Shown here: positions 1 to 5,741 of the stretch, one piece after another | Position numbering within the stretch: position 1 is the first letter of the stretch | Layout of the letters: the number at the start of each line of letters is the position of its first letter | Assembly: GCA_958453575.1 (NCBI GenBank) | Contig: CAUDYH010000095.1 | Coordinates: forward strand, 1-5,741 | Reading direction: 5' to 3' | Origin: an uncultured Collinsella sp. | GTDB lineage: Bacteria; Actinomycetota; Coriobacteriia; Coriobacteriales; Coriobacteriaceae | DNA: 5,741 nucleotides | Made by a program: the position numbers and the translations under genes | Notes under the pieces: generated by a model | Told to the model about the DNA's origin: nothing | Databases searched by the model: none | What the model saw: only the letters and a program-made list of their open reading frames with translations

Positions 1-6
1 GAGTTC

Positions 7-44
7 CGCACGAGCCGGAGAGCACTTAATGTGCTCTCCGTGCG
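7..44 (-). other. Bulged hairpin in the left-edge intergenic region
   Basis: The inner stem pairs 16-25 with 31-40 perfectly (10 bp) around the 5-nt loop 26-30. An outer stem pairs 7-10 with 41-44, leaving a 5-nt bulge at 11-15. There is no T-run immediately after it on either strand within the window, so it is not a standard intrinsic terminator as seen. It lies 75 nt past the UPF0210 stop and just downstream of an AT-rich patch. It could be a 5' leader structure of the next minus-strand gene or a 3' structure of the UPF0210 transcript; the window ends too soon to tell. Confidence 0.45.
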
Positions 45-69
45 AGTCAGGACTGTCCGAGCAGGCGAC

Positions 70-80
70 CTTATATATTT
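70..80 (-). promoter_or_regulatory. AT-rich patch, possible -10 region of a gene beyond the left edge
   Basis: The minus strand reads AAATATATAAG in otherwise GC-rich sequence, 35-45 nt past the UPF0210 stop. TATAAG (75-70) fits 5 of 6 bases of a -10 box. No -35 match is visible at the right spacing. A transcript starting near position 63 would carry the hairpin at 16-40 as a leader. An equally AT-rich reading exists on the plus strand, so orientation is uncertain. Confidence 0.3.
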
Positions 81-114
81 GCCCTCCCCGGGGCTCCTCG
101 CCAGCACCCCTCAG

Positions 115-1479
115 CTAGTTCTTGAGCGAGTTCAGCGGTGCCGGGAAGCGTCCACCGCGATGGGCAAGCACGGTGCCGGCGTTGGGGTTCACCGGCATGA
201 TGGGCGCACGGCCGAACAGGCCGCCGTACTCGACGCAGTCACCCACGCCCTTGCCGATGGCGGGAATCACGCGGACGGCCGTGGTCTTGTTGTTGATGAC
301 GCCGATGGCCATCTCGTCGGCGATGATGCCGGCGATGGTCTCGACCGGGGTGTCGCCGGGGATGGCGATCATGTCCAGGCCGACGGAGCACACGCAGGTC
401 ATGGCCTCGAGCTTCTCGAGCGAAAGCGCGCCGGCTTCGACGGCGGCGATCATGCCGGCGTCCTCGGACACGGGGATAAAGGCGCCGGAGAGACCGCCCA
501 CGCTGGAGCTGGCCATGACGCCGCCCTTCTTGACGGCATCGTTGAGCATGGCGAGCGCACAGGTCGTGCCGGGGCCACCGCAGGTGCCCACGCCGATGAT
601 CTCGAGGATGCGCGCGACGGAGTCGCCGATGGCAGGCGTAGGTGCCAGCGACAGGTCGACGATGCCCTTCTCGACACCCAGGCGATGGGCGGCCTCGCGG
701 CTCATGAGCTCGCCGGCACGGGTGATCTTAAAGGCGGTCTGCTTAATCTTTTCGGCGACCTCCATCATCGATGCGGAATCGGGCAGCGTCTCCAGGGCTG
801 CGGCCATAACGCCGGGGCCTGAGACACCAACGTTGATGACGGCGTCGGCCTCGCCACCGCCGTGGACGGCGCCCGCCATAAACGGGGAGTCCTCGACCAT
901 ATTGGCAAAGCAGACAAACTTGGAAGCGCCGACGGAGTCCTGGTCGGCCGTGAGCTTAGCGGCGTCGATGATGGTCTGTGCAGCCATGAGTACGGCGTCC
1001 ATGTTGATGCCGGCACGCAGGCTGGCGACATTGACGCTGGAGCAAACACGACTCGTGGTGGCGAGCGCCTGCGGGATGGACTGGATGACGCGGCGGTCGG
1101 CGTCGCCGATGCCCTTCTGGACGAGTGCGGAGAAGCCACCCAGGTAGTCGATGCCGAGGGTCTCGGCCGCGCGGTCGAGGGCATGCGCGATGGGGGTGAG
1201 GTCCTCATCCTTGCAGCAAGCGGCGATCTGCGCCACCGGGGTGACGGAGACGCGCTTGTTGACGATGGGGATACCGTACTCGCGCTCGAGGTTCTCGGCG
1301 GTCTCGACCAGATGCTCAGCCGTGTGCGTCACGTGGTCGTAGATCTTCGTGCACATGCGGTCGAGGTTCTCGTCACCGCAACCCATGAGCGAAACACCCA
1401 TGGTGATGGTCCTGATGTCGAGGTTCTGCTCCTCAACCATGCCGCGGGTTTCCGCGATTTCTGCGGGCGTGATCGCCAT
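115..1479 (-). CDS. UPF0210 / DUF711 (PFL-family) protein
   Basis: 454 residues, the usual length of the UPF0210 family found in streptococci, clostridia and other anaerobes. The family has structural data but, to my knowledge, no proven reaction. The match is recognisable along the full length: [13 protein letters not shown] (16-28), VNKRVSVTP (73-81), [10 protein letters not shown] (114-123), VCSSVN (145-150), [14 protein letters not shown] (191-204), INVGVSGPG (215-223), [14 protein letters not shown] (277-290), [13 protein letters not shown] (328-340), [10 protein letters not shown] (365-374), NNKTTAVR (396-403) and the terminal RGG-x-FPAP (441-448). No signal peptide or membrane segment is evident, so it should be cytoplasmic. 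The start at 1479 is chosen because it has a good AGGAG and aligns with family N-termini; the frame upstream to 1536 adds 19 unlikely residues. In many genomes a small ACT-domain protein gene precedes this one; here metH does, 108 nt away and past a hairpin. A link to methionine metabolism is therefore only suggestive. Confidence 0.93.
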   Translation of the reverse strand: MAITPAEIAETRGMVEEQNLDIRTITMGVSLMGCGDENLDRMCTKIYDHVTHTAEHLVETAENLEREYGIPIVNKRVSVTPVAQIAACCKDEDLTPIAHALDRAAETLGIDYLGGFSALVQKGIGDADRRVIQSIPQALATTSRVCSSVNVASLRAGINMDAVLMAAQTIIDAAKLTADQDSVGASKFVCFANMVEDSPFMAGAVHGGGEADAVINVGVSGPGVMAAALETLPDSASMMEVAEKIKQTAFKITRAGELMSREAAHRLGVEKGIVDLSLAPTPAIGDSVARILEIIGVGTCGGPGTTCALAMLNDAVKKGGVMASSSVGGLSGAFIPVSEDAGMIAAVEAGALSLEKLEAMTCVCSVGLDMIAIPGDTPVETIAGIIADEMAIGVINNKTTAVRVIPAIGKGVGDCVEYGGLFGRAPIMPVNPNAGTVLAHRGGRFPAPLNSLKN

Positions 1480-1486
1480 CCTTGCG

Positions 1487-1491
1487 CTCCT
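1487..1491 (-). promoter_or_regulatory. Shine-Dalgarno site deciding the UPF0210 start
   Basis: AGGAG on the minus strand sits 7 nt before the ATG at 1479. It supports that start over the longer open frame reaching 1536, whose first codons lie within the hairpin arm and have no family counterpart. Confidence 0.75.
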
Positions 1492-1519
1492 ATCTGCCAA
1501 AACGAGCATAGTCTTTTCT

Positions 1520-1525
1520 ATTCTA
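1520..1525 (-). promoter_or_regulatory. Weak candidate -10 element before the UPF0210 gene
   Basis: TAGAAT on the minus strand matches 5 of 6 bases of TATAAT, in a short AT-rich patch 41 nt before the ATG at 1479. At the usual 16-18 nt upstream I see no sequence resembling TTGACA, and that region falls inside the hairpin. It is listed only because the hairpin would otherwise leave the downstream gene without transcription; readthrough from metH is equally possible. Confidence 0.2.
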
Positions 1526-1562
1526 ACGTGCCGCACGTGCCAAGTGGCGCGTGCGGCACGTT
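1525..1562 (-). terminator. Strong intergenic hairpin, possible metH terminator
   Basis: The arms are 1525-1541 and 1546-1562 around a 4-nt loop (1542-1545). Sixteen of 17 positions are Watson-Crick pairs. The odd position (1538/1549) is a U-G wobble in a plus-strand RNA but an A-C mismatch in a minus-strand RNA. The hairpin lies 25 nt past the metH stop, a typical terminator position. In the minus direction, however, the 3' flank is AGAATAGAAAAG with no U-tract, whereas the plus direction has four T from 1561 to 1564. So hairpin formation is well supported, but termination of metH transcripts is inferred. It might instead be a processing or stabilising 3' structure, or an antisense-facing terminator. 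Confidence 0.45.
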
Positions 1563-1587
1563 TTGGTGCTTGGTTGTTTCCGTTGTG

Positions 1588-4146
1588 TTACTGCCCAAAG
1601 ACCTCTTCGGCGATACGAGCGCTCTCGGCGGCGTCCTTGGCGTAGTAGTCCGCGCCGATCTGCTTGGCGTATTCGGGGGTGAGTACGGCGCCGCCTACGA
1701 TGATCTTGACGCCCGGCACCTCGGCATGAAGCAGCTCGATGGTCTCTTCCATGGCCACGACGGTGGTAGTCATAAGCGCCGAGAGGCCGACGAGCTTGAT
1801 GTCACGCTCCTTGACGGTCTTGAGTACCTCCTGTGGATCGACGTCGCGGCCAAGGTCAAAGACGGTGTAGCCGTAGTTGTCGAGCAGCATTTTGACGATG
1901 TTCTTGCCAATATCGTGGATGTCGCCCTTGACAGTGGCCACGCAGATCTTACCCTTGTCGGCAATCTCTCCGGCGGGCATCAGGCGTTTGATGGTATCGA
2001 AGCCCACGCGCGCGGCCTCGGCCGAGGCCATGAGCTGCGGCAAGAAGAACTTGCCCTGGTCAAAGAGGACTCCGACCTCGTCGAGGGCGGGGATAAAGTG
2101 ATTGTTGATGAGTTCCATAGCGTCGTGGTCGGCCAGCAGGCGCTCGGTTTCGGCCGCAATTTCGCCCTTGCGGCCCGAGACGACCATGTGGCGGATGGGG
2201 TCGTCGTTGCCGTCGGTGCCGGCGGTGTCAGCAGCGGGCGCGGCGTCGGTCGATGCGGTCTGGGCCGCTGCCGGGTTCGCGGCGATTTTATACGGATCGG
2301 TCCAGCCAGCGTAGCGCTCGATGTATCCGGTCGAGCCCTCGTCCTCAACGCTCAGCACGCGATAGCTGTAGACGGTATCCATAAAGCGCTTGGAACCCGG
2401 GTTCATGATGGGGGCGTCCAGACCTGCACCAAAGGCGGCGGCCAAAAAGACCGAGCCCAGCAGCGGCCGCGCGGGCAGGCCAAAGCTGATGTTCGACACG
2501 CCGAGTGCGCATTTGACGCCCAGGCGCTCCTTGCACATAGACATGGCGCGCAGGATCTGCTCAGCCTGGCGCTGGTTGGTCGAGGCGGTCATGACCAGGC
2601 AGTCGATGAGGATGCGGTCCGGGCCGATGCCGTAGCGGGCGGCCTCGGCCACGATGCGCTCGGCGATGGCGAAGCGAGCCTCGGCGGTATCGGGGATGCC
2701 GCCTTCGTCGAGCGTGAGGCCGACGACGTTGGTTCCATAGTGGGCGACCAGCGGAAAGATCTCATCCATGATCTGCTGCTTGCCGTTGACCGAGTTGATG
2801 ATGGGCTTGCCGGCGTAGCGGCGTACGGCGGCCTCGACAGCGGCGGGATCGGTGGAGTCGATCTGCAGCGGCAGGAGCGTGGAGCCCTGGAGCTGCTCGG
2901 TGGCCTGCTGGATAATCTTGACCTCGTCGATCTCGGGCAGGCCCACGTTAACGTCCAGGATATCGGCGCCCTGTTCTTGCTGGCTGATGCCCTGACTTAC
3001 GACGTAGTCCAGATCGCCGTCGCGCAGGGCCTGCTGCAGGCGTTTTTTGCCGGTGGGATTGATGCGCTCGCCGATGACGGCGATCTTGTGGCCATCGCAG
3101 GGAAGGTCCACGACCGTCTGGGCGCTCGTGACCGACATGCTGGGCTTGCGATGGCGCGGACTGGGCGTGTGGTTGTCGATAAGCGTGCGCAAGGCCGCCA
3201 TGTGCACGGGCGTGGTGCCGCAGCAACCGCCCACGACGCTCACGCCATCCTTGATCATGCCGGCGACGGCCGCGGCGTACTCGGGCGTCTGGATATCAAA
3301 GACGGTGTTGCCGTCGTCGTCCACGCGGGGCAGTCCTGCGTTGGCCTGCACCATGATGGGCTTGTCGGTAACGGTGAGCATGCGTGCAGCGAGTCCCCGG
3401 AGCTCGGCCGGGCCCTGGCTGCAGTTGATGCCCAGGACATCGGCGCCGATGGCATCGAGCGTGATGGCGGCAACCTCGGGACTCGTGCCCAGGAAGGTGC
3501 GACCGTCTTCCTCAAAGGTCATGGTGGCAAAGACGGGCAGGTCGGAGTTCTCGCGGCAGGCGAGGACGGCCGCCTTGATCTCGGCCAGGTCGGTCATAGT
3601 CTCGATAATAAAGAGGTCCACACCCGCGGCGACGCCGGCGCGCACTTCCTCGGCAAAGAGGTCATAGGCCTCGTCGAAGCTGAGGGTACCCAAGGGGCGA
3701 AGCAGCGCGCCGATGGGGCCGATATCGCCGGCGACGTAGTGGGCGCCGGCCGCGCGGGCGCAGGCGACGGCGGCGGCAAAGACATCTGCCACGGTGGCGG
3801 CGCCGTCGAGCTTGTGGGCGTTGGCGCCAAAGGTGTTGGCGGTGATTACGTCGCAGCCAGCCTCGACGTACTGGCGCTGGATATCGGTAATGACCTGTGG
3901 CTCCTCAAAGTTGAGCAGCTCGGGCAGGGCGCCCGCCTTCATGCCAGCGGCCTGCAACATGGTGCCCATGCCGCCGTCGAACAGCAGGTGTCCCGTGCCC
4001 TCGATGGCCGCACACAGGCGATCGTCCTTAATGCGAAGGTCGTCGATCGTGCGCGTCTTGTACGTGGCGCCATTACGGCGCGCGGCATCAACGGGTGCCG
4101 CCAGCGCGGCACCGTCCAGATCATGAGTGATAAGCGGAGTAAACAT
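1588..4146 (-). CDS. metH: Cobalamin-dependent methionine synthase lacking the reactivation domain
   Basis: 852 residues; likely transfers methyl from 5-methyl-THF via cobalamin to homocysteine, giving methionine and THF. Domains in order: homocysteine-binding barrel (about 50-325) with LFDGGMGT and the zinc ligands C242 (GINCSQG), C308 and C309 (GGCCGTTP); pterin-binding barrel (about 353-615) with GERINPTG, ILDVNVG, QIDSTD and INSVNG; cobalamin cap domain (about 650-730); Rossmann-like cobalamin domain (about 732-852) with DIHDIGKN, where H744 is the predicted axial cobalt ligand, then GLSALMTTT and GGAVLT. The protein ends right after the cobalamin domain, while E. coli MetH (about 1,227 residues) continues into the activation domain. 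That domain is encoded by the gene just upstream. Extra segments are an N-terminal extension of about 50 residues and an Ala/Thr/Asp-rich linker at 622-650. The ATG at 4146 has a good AGGAG, and the next in-frame Met (residue 60) is inside DGGMGT, so the long start is needed. Confidence 0.96.
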   Translation of the reverse strand: MFTPLITHDLDGAALAAPVDAARRNGATYKTRTIDDLRIKDDRLCAAIEGTGHLLFDGGMGTMLQAAGMKAGALPELLNFEEPQVITDIQRQYVEAGCDVITANTFGANAHKLDGAATVADVFAAAVACARAAGAHYVAGDIGPIGALLRPLGTLSFDEAYDLFAEEVRAGVAAGVDLFIIETMTDLAEIKAAVLACRENSDLPVFATMTFEEDGRTFLGTSPEVAAITLDAIGADVLGINCSQGPAELRGLAARMLTVTDKPIMVQANAGLPRVDDDGNTVFDIQTPEYAAAVAGMIKDGVSVVGGCCGTTPVHMAALRTLIDNHTPSPRHRKPSMSVTSAQTVVDLPCDGHKIAVIGERINPTGKKRLQQALRDGDLDYVVSQGISQQEQGADILDVNVGLPEIDEVKIIQQATEQLQGSTLLPLQIDSTDPAAVEAAVRRYAGKPIINSVNGKQQIMDEIFPLVAHYGTNVVGLTLDEGGIPDTAEARFAIAERIVAEAARYGIGPDRILIDCLVMTASTNQRQAEQILRAMSMCKERLGVKCALGVSNISFGLPARPLLGSVFLAAAFGAGLDAPIMNPGSKRFMDTVYSYRVLSVEDEGSTGYIERYAGWTDPYKIAANPAAAQTASTDAAPAADTAGTDGNDDPIRHMVVSGRKGEIAAETERLLADHDAMELINNHFIPALDEVGVLFDQGKFFLPQLMASAEAARVGFDTIKRLMPAGEIADKGKICVATVKGDIHDIGKNIVKMLLDNYGYTVFDLGRDVDPQEVLKTVKERDIKLVGLSALMTTTVVAMEETIELLHAEVPGVKIIVGGAVLTPEYAKQIGADYYAKDAAESARIAEEVFGQ
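2197..2283 (-). other. Ala/Thr/Asp-rich interdomain linker in MetH
   Basis: Residues about 622-650 of MetH are dominated by Ala, Thr, Asp and Pro, with repeated AA/TA/DA pairs. They lie between the end of the folate barrel and the start of the cobalamin cap. The composition indicates a disordered flexible tether. MetH must swing its cobalamin module between active sites, so a hinge here fits the mechanism. The length and sequence are probably variable among relatives. Confidence 0.65.
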
Positions 4147-4152
4147 CGGGGG

Positions 4153-4157
4153 CTCCT
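4153..4157 (-). promoter_or_regulatory. Shine-Dalgarno site of metH
   Basis: On the minus strand AGGAG lies 6 nt before the ATG at 4146. It overlaps the TAG stop (4158-4156) of the reactivation-protein gene, so a ribosome terminating there sits on the metH initiation site. This supports the 4146 start and translational coupling. Confidence 0.8.
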
Positions 4158-4944
4158 AATGGCTGGAATAGCAGGTGGTGTGGGCGGCGCGGAAGCGGCA
4201 GTGCTCGCGCATGCGGCAGATATTGCAGGTGGGGCGGCTCTGGGCGTCGTGGACTTCGCCGTCAAACAGGCCGATCACCGCGGTCACGCTCTTGGTGGGC
4301 ATGAGCAGGCTGGTGGGGGTGACGGTAAGTCCAATGAGGCGCGTGGCGTTGAGTGCAGCCACGATCGAGCGCTGGGCCGAGAGCGGACAGTCGCCATAGC
4401 CGGGACTGAAGCGCCAGTTACCGGCGAGCCCGTGTGCAGCGGCCGCAGCCTTGACTTGCTGGTCCATCTGCTCGACGGCGGCCTCCACGTAGGCGGAGCA
4501 TGCGGCGTCGAGCACGGCTCCCTCTAGGGGCTGCTGAGCTCCCGTGGTGCGCAGACGGCGTTCGGCGTCCATGCCGAGGGTGCATGCCATGAGTGCGGCA
4601 AAGCGGGCGTCTTTGAGGTGGCGATAGATATCGCGACCGCGCAGTTCAACGTTGGTGCCGACTAGGCGAATGCAGGGCTCGCCCTGTTCATCGACGCCCG
4701 TGGCATCGATGGCAAATATGCGGCGCACGCCACGGGGCTCAATGTCCAGCTCCAGACGCTCAACGACAAGCTCAATACGCTGCGCTAGCTCGGGCTCAAT
4801 CTGCTGGCCGCCGTAGCCCAGATACCGCAGCATCTCGGCACGGTCGACACGAGGGTGGTGGGCAGCGTCGATACGGTAAAGCGCCGGCGACGCAAGGTCG
4901 GCCGGCACTTCAACAACGGTTGTATCGACGTGCGGTTTTTCCAT
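4156..4944 (-). CDS. Stand-alone methionine synthase reactivation-domain protein
   Basis: 262 residues resembling the C-terminal SAM-binding activation domain of cobalamin-dependent MetH, here a separate protein. In E. coli MetH this domain binds SAM and allows reductive methylation of inactive cob(II)alamin. The key evidence is RFSPGY at residues 178-183, matching the RxxxGY SAM-binding motif, followed by GDCPL, then LTVTPTSLLMPTKSV (about 206-220), which corresponds to the conserved stretch ending in P-x-x-S-V. A cysteine cluster closes the protein: C240, C243, C249 and C258. E. coli MetH lacks this tail, but similar short Cys-rich ends are, as I recall, common in stand-alone homologues; an Fe-S or redox role is inference. 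The ATG overlaps the metF stop by one base, with GGAG 11 nt upstream inside metF. metH begins 9 nt downstream and lacks this domain, so the two almost certainly act together. Thermotoga maritima has a comparable split (TM0268/TM0269). Confidence 0.9.
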   Translation of the reverse strand: MEKPHVDTTVVEVPADLASPALYRIDAAHHPRVDRAEMLRYLGYGGQQIEPELAQRIELVVERLELDIEPRGVRRIFAIDATGVDEQGEPCIRLVGTNVELRGRDIYRHLKDARFAALMACTLGMDAERRLRTTGAQQPLEGAVLDAACSAYVEAAVEQMDQQVKAAAAAHGLAGNWRFSPGYGDCPLSAQRSIVAALNATRLIGLTVTPTSLLMPTKSVTAVIGLFDGEVHDAQSRPTCNICRMREHCRFRAAHTTCYSSH

Positions 4945-5741
4945 TACCCCAGGCGCTCCATAATGGTCGCGGCGATTGCAGGACGGTTCATAGTGTACAG
5001 GTGCAGACCGTCGGCACCGTGCTCCTTAAGGTCGCAAAGCTGACGAGCAGCATAATCTACACCGGCTGCCTGCAGACTCTCGGGGTCGTTCTCGTACTTG
5101 GCGAGGATCTTGATGACGGGGGAGGGCAGCGACGCGCCGCACATAAAGACCATGCGGCTGATCTGCGACTTGCCCATAAACGGCATGATGCCCGCGGTAA
5201 TGGGCACAGTGATGCCGGCCTTGTCGGCAAGCTCGCGGAAGCGATAGAAGCACTCGTTATCAAAGAAGAGCTGTGTCACAAAGAAGCTTGCGCCGGCATC
5301 TTGCTTTTGCTTGAGGTGCTCGACCGAGAGGTTGAGATCCTCGCAGGCAATGTGGCCCTCGGGGTAGGCTGCGGCGCCCACGCAAAAGCCGGCGTCGACG
5401 AGCTCGGGGATGAGGTCACGGGCGTAGGCGTAGTCGGAGGCGGGCTTGTCGTCCTCGGTCGCGCCAGCGGGCAGGTCGCCGCGCAGGGCCAGGATGTTTT
5501 CAACGCCGGCCGAGCGATACTCGTCGATCTTGGCGGCGATATCGGCATGTGTGCGGCCAACGCAGGTGAGGTGCGCTACCGAGGGCGTATCGAATTCGCT
5601 CGTAATCATATGTGCGATGGGGGCGGGGGTGGCACCGTTACCCGAGCCGCCAGCGGAACAAGTGACCGAGACAAAGCTCGGTGAAAGCTTGCACAGGTTG
5701 CCTGCCACCTCGCGAGCCGTATCGAGGGTAAGCTCACCCTT
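4944..5741 (-). CDS. metF: Methylenetetrahydrofolate reductase (5'-partial)
   Basis: Likely catalyses FAD-dependent reduction of 5,10-methylene-THF to 5-methyl-THF, the methyl donor for MetH, in the cytoplasm. The frame is open to the window edge; 265 residues are visible against roughly 290-300 for the family. The missing N-terminus should carry the FEFFPP-type motif with the catalytic glutamate. A GTG at 5708 is internal, because the 11 codons before it continue the family alignment up to FVSVT. Visible MetF motifs in order are FVSVT followed by a glycine-rich AGGSG, AHLTC, LRGDLP, the DYAYA segment of the flavin-binding region, AAYPEGH, QLFFD, TAGIMP and the C-terminal LHLYTMNR. The position usually Tyr or Trp after FVSVT is Cys here. 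The stop TAA overlaps the ATG of the next gene (TAATG), so the two are probably translationally coupled. Any SAM-responsive leader would lie upstream, outside the window. The identification is secure. Confidence 0.95.
   Translation of the reverse strand, partial: KGELTLDTAREVAGNLCKLSPSFVSVTCSAGGSGNGATPAPIAHMITSEFDTPSVAHLTCVGRTHADIAAKIDEYRSAGVENILALRGDLPAGATEDDKPASDYAYARDLIPELVDAGFCVGAAAYPEGHIACEDLNLSVEHLKQKQDAGASFFVTQLFFDNECFYRFRELADKAGITVPITAGIMPFMGKSQISRMVFMCGASLPSPVIKILAKYENDPESLQAAGVDYAARQLCDLKEHGADGLHLYTMNRPAIAATIMERLG

Noticed and set aside
86..93. The CCCCGGGG palindrome after the UPF0210 stop, as a terminator stem.
   Set aside because: There is no room for a loop and no T-run after it on the minus strand; any alternative pairing nearby is short and bulged.
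31..822. A 263-codon plus-strand open frame starting in the left intergenic region.
   Set aside because: Low-complexity His/Gly/Asp/Ala composition, almost entirely antisense to the UPF0210 gene, and its first codons fall in the hairpin loop region.
1480..1536. An N-terminal extension of the UPF0210 protein by 19 residues.
   Set aside because: The upstream start lies in the hairpin arm, lacks a suitable Shine-Dalgarno, and the added residues do not match family N-termini; the ATG at 1479 has AGGAG at a good distance.
6..1541. A shared CCGCACGnGCC string in both hairpins (6-16 and 1531-1541), possibly a dispersed repeat.
   Set aside because: Only 11 bases with one mismatch in GC-rich sequence; the opposite arms and loops differ, so chance is the simpler explanation.
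862..4527. A very long open frame on the plus strand (1,221 codons) antisense to metH and neighbouring genes.
   Set aside because: Its translation is rich in Gly, Ala, Val, Asp and His with no recognisable domain, and it runs opposite three well-supported genes. Long antisense frames are expected from GC-rich third-position bias.
4920..5684. A 254-codon plus-strand open frame opposite metF.
   Set aside because: It mirrors metF in the antisense direction, has no recognisable motif, and is explained by codon bias.
5706..5708. GTG as the start codon of metF.
   Set aside because: The frame continues in-family upstream to the window edge and the core motif FEFFPP is still missing, so the true start is outside the window.

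Overview
The window is a GC-rich bacterial segment. All convincing coding sequence lies on the minus strand and uses mostly G or C in third codon positions. It reads, in transcription order (right to left), as a one-carbon/methionine cluster: metF (5' end cut by the right edge), a stand-alone cobalamin-dependent methionine synthase reactivation-domain protein, metH (which lacks its own reactivation domain), then a gap with a strong hairpin, and a UPF0210/DUF711 ('PFL family') protein. High GC, the separate reactivation protein and the UPF0210 gene suggest an anaerobic gut-type actinomycete, with Coriobacteriia (Collinsella/Olsenella-like) as the best guess. That assignment is inference from general resemblance; no rRNA or other marker gene is present.

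Layout. 4944-5741: metF, methylenetetrahydrofolate reductase, making 5-methyl-THF; about 30 N-terminal residues are missing. 4156-4944: reactivation-domain protein, whose ATG overlaps the metF stop by one base (TAATG). 1588-4146: metH with homocysteine-binding, folate-binding, cobalamin-cap and cobalamin-binding domains, starting 9 nt after the previous stop with its Shine-Dalgarno overlapping that stop. 1480-1587: intergenic, with a 17-bp-arm hairpin. 115-1479: UPF0210 protein. 1-114: non-coding, with a second hairpin and an AT-rich patch that may belong to the next gene beyond the left edge.

How they work together. MetF supplies methyl-THF. MetH moves the methyl group through cob(I)alamin to homocysteine, giving methionine. 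When the cofactor is oxidised to cob(II)alamin, the separate protein would carry out the SAM-dependent reductive methylation that the C-terminal domain performs in E. coli MetH. The tight spacing of the three genes fits co-transcription and translational coupling. The UPF0210 protein has no established function, and the hairpin suggests it may be a partly separate unit.

I see no mobile element, CRISPR array, tRNA, rRNA or defence system. The most interesting points are the split MetH with a cysteine-rich reactivation partner, lineage-specific-looking extra segments in MetH, and two unexplained hairpins. Nothing here amounts to a clearly undescribed system.
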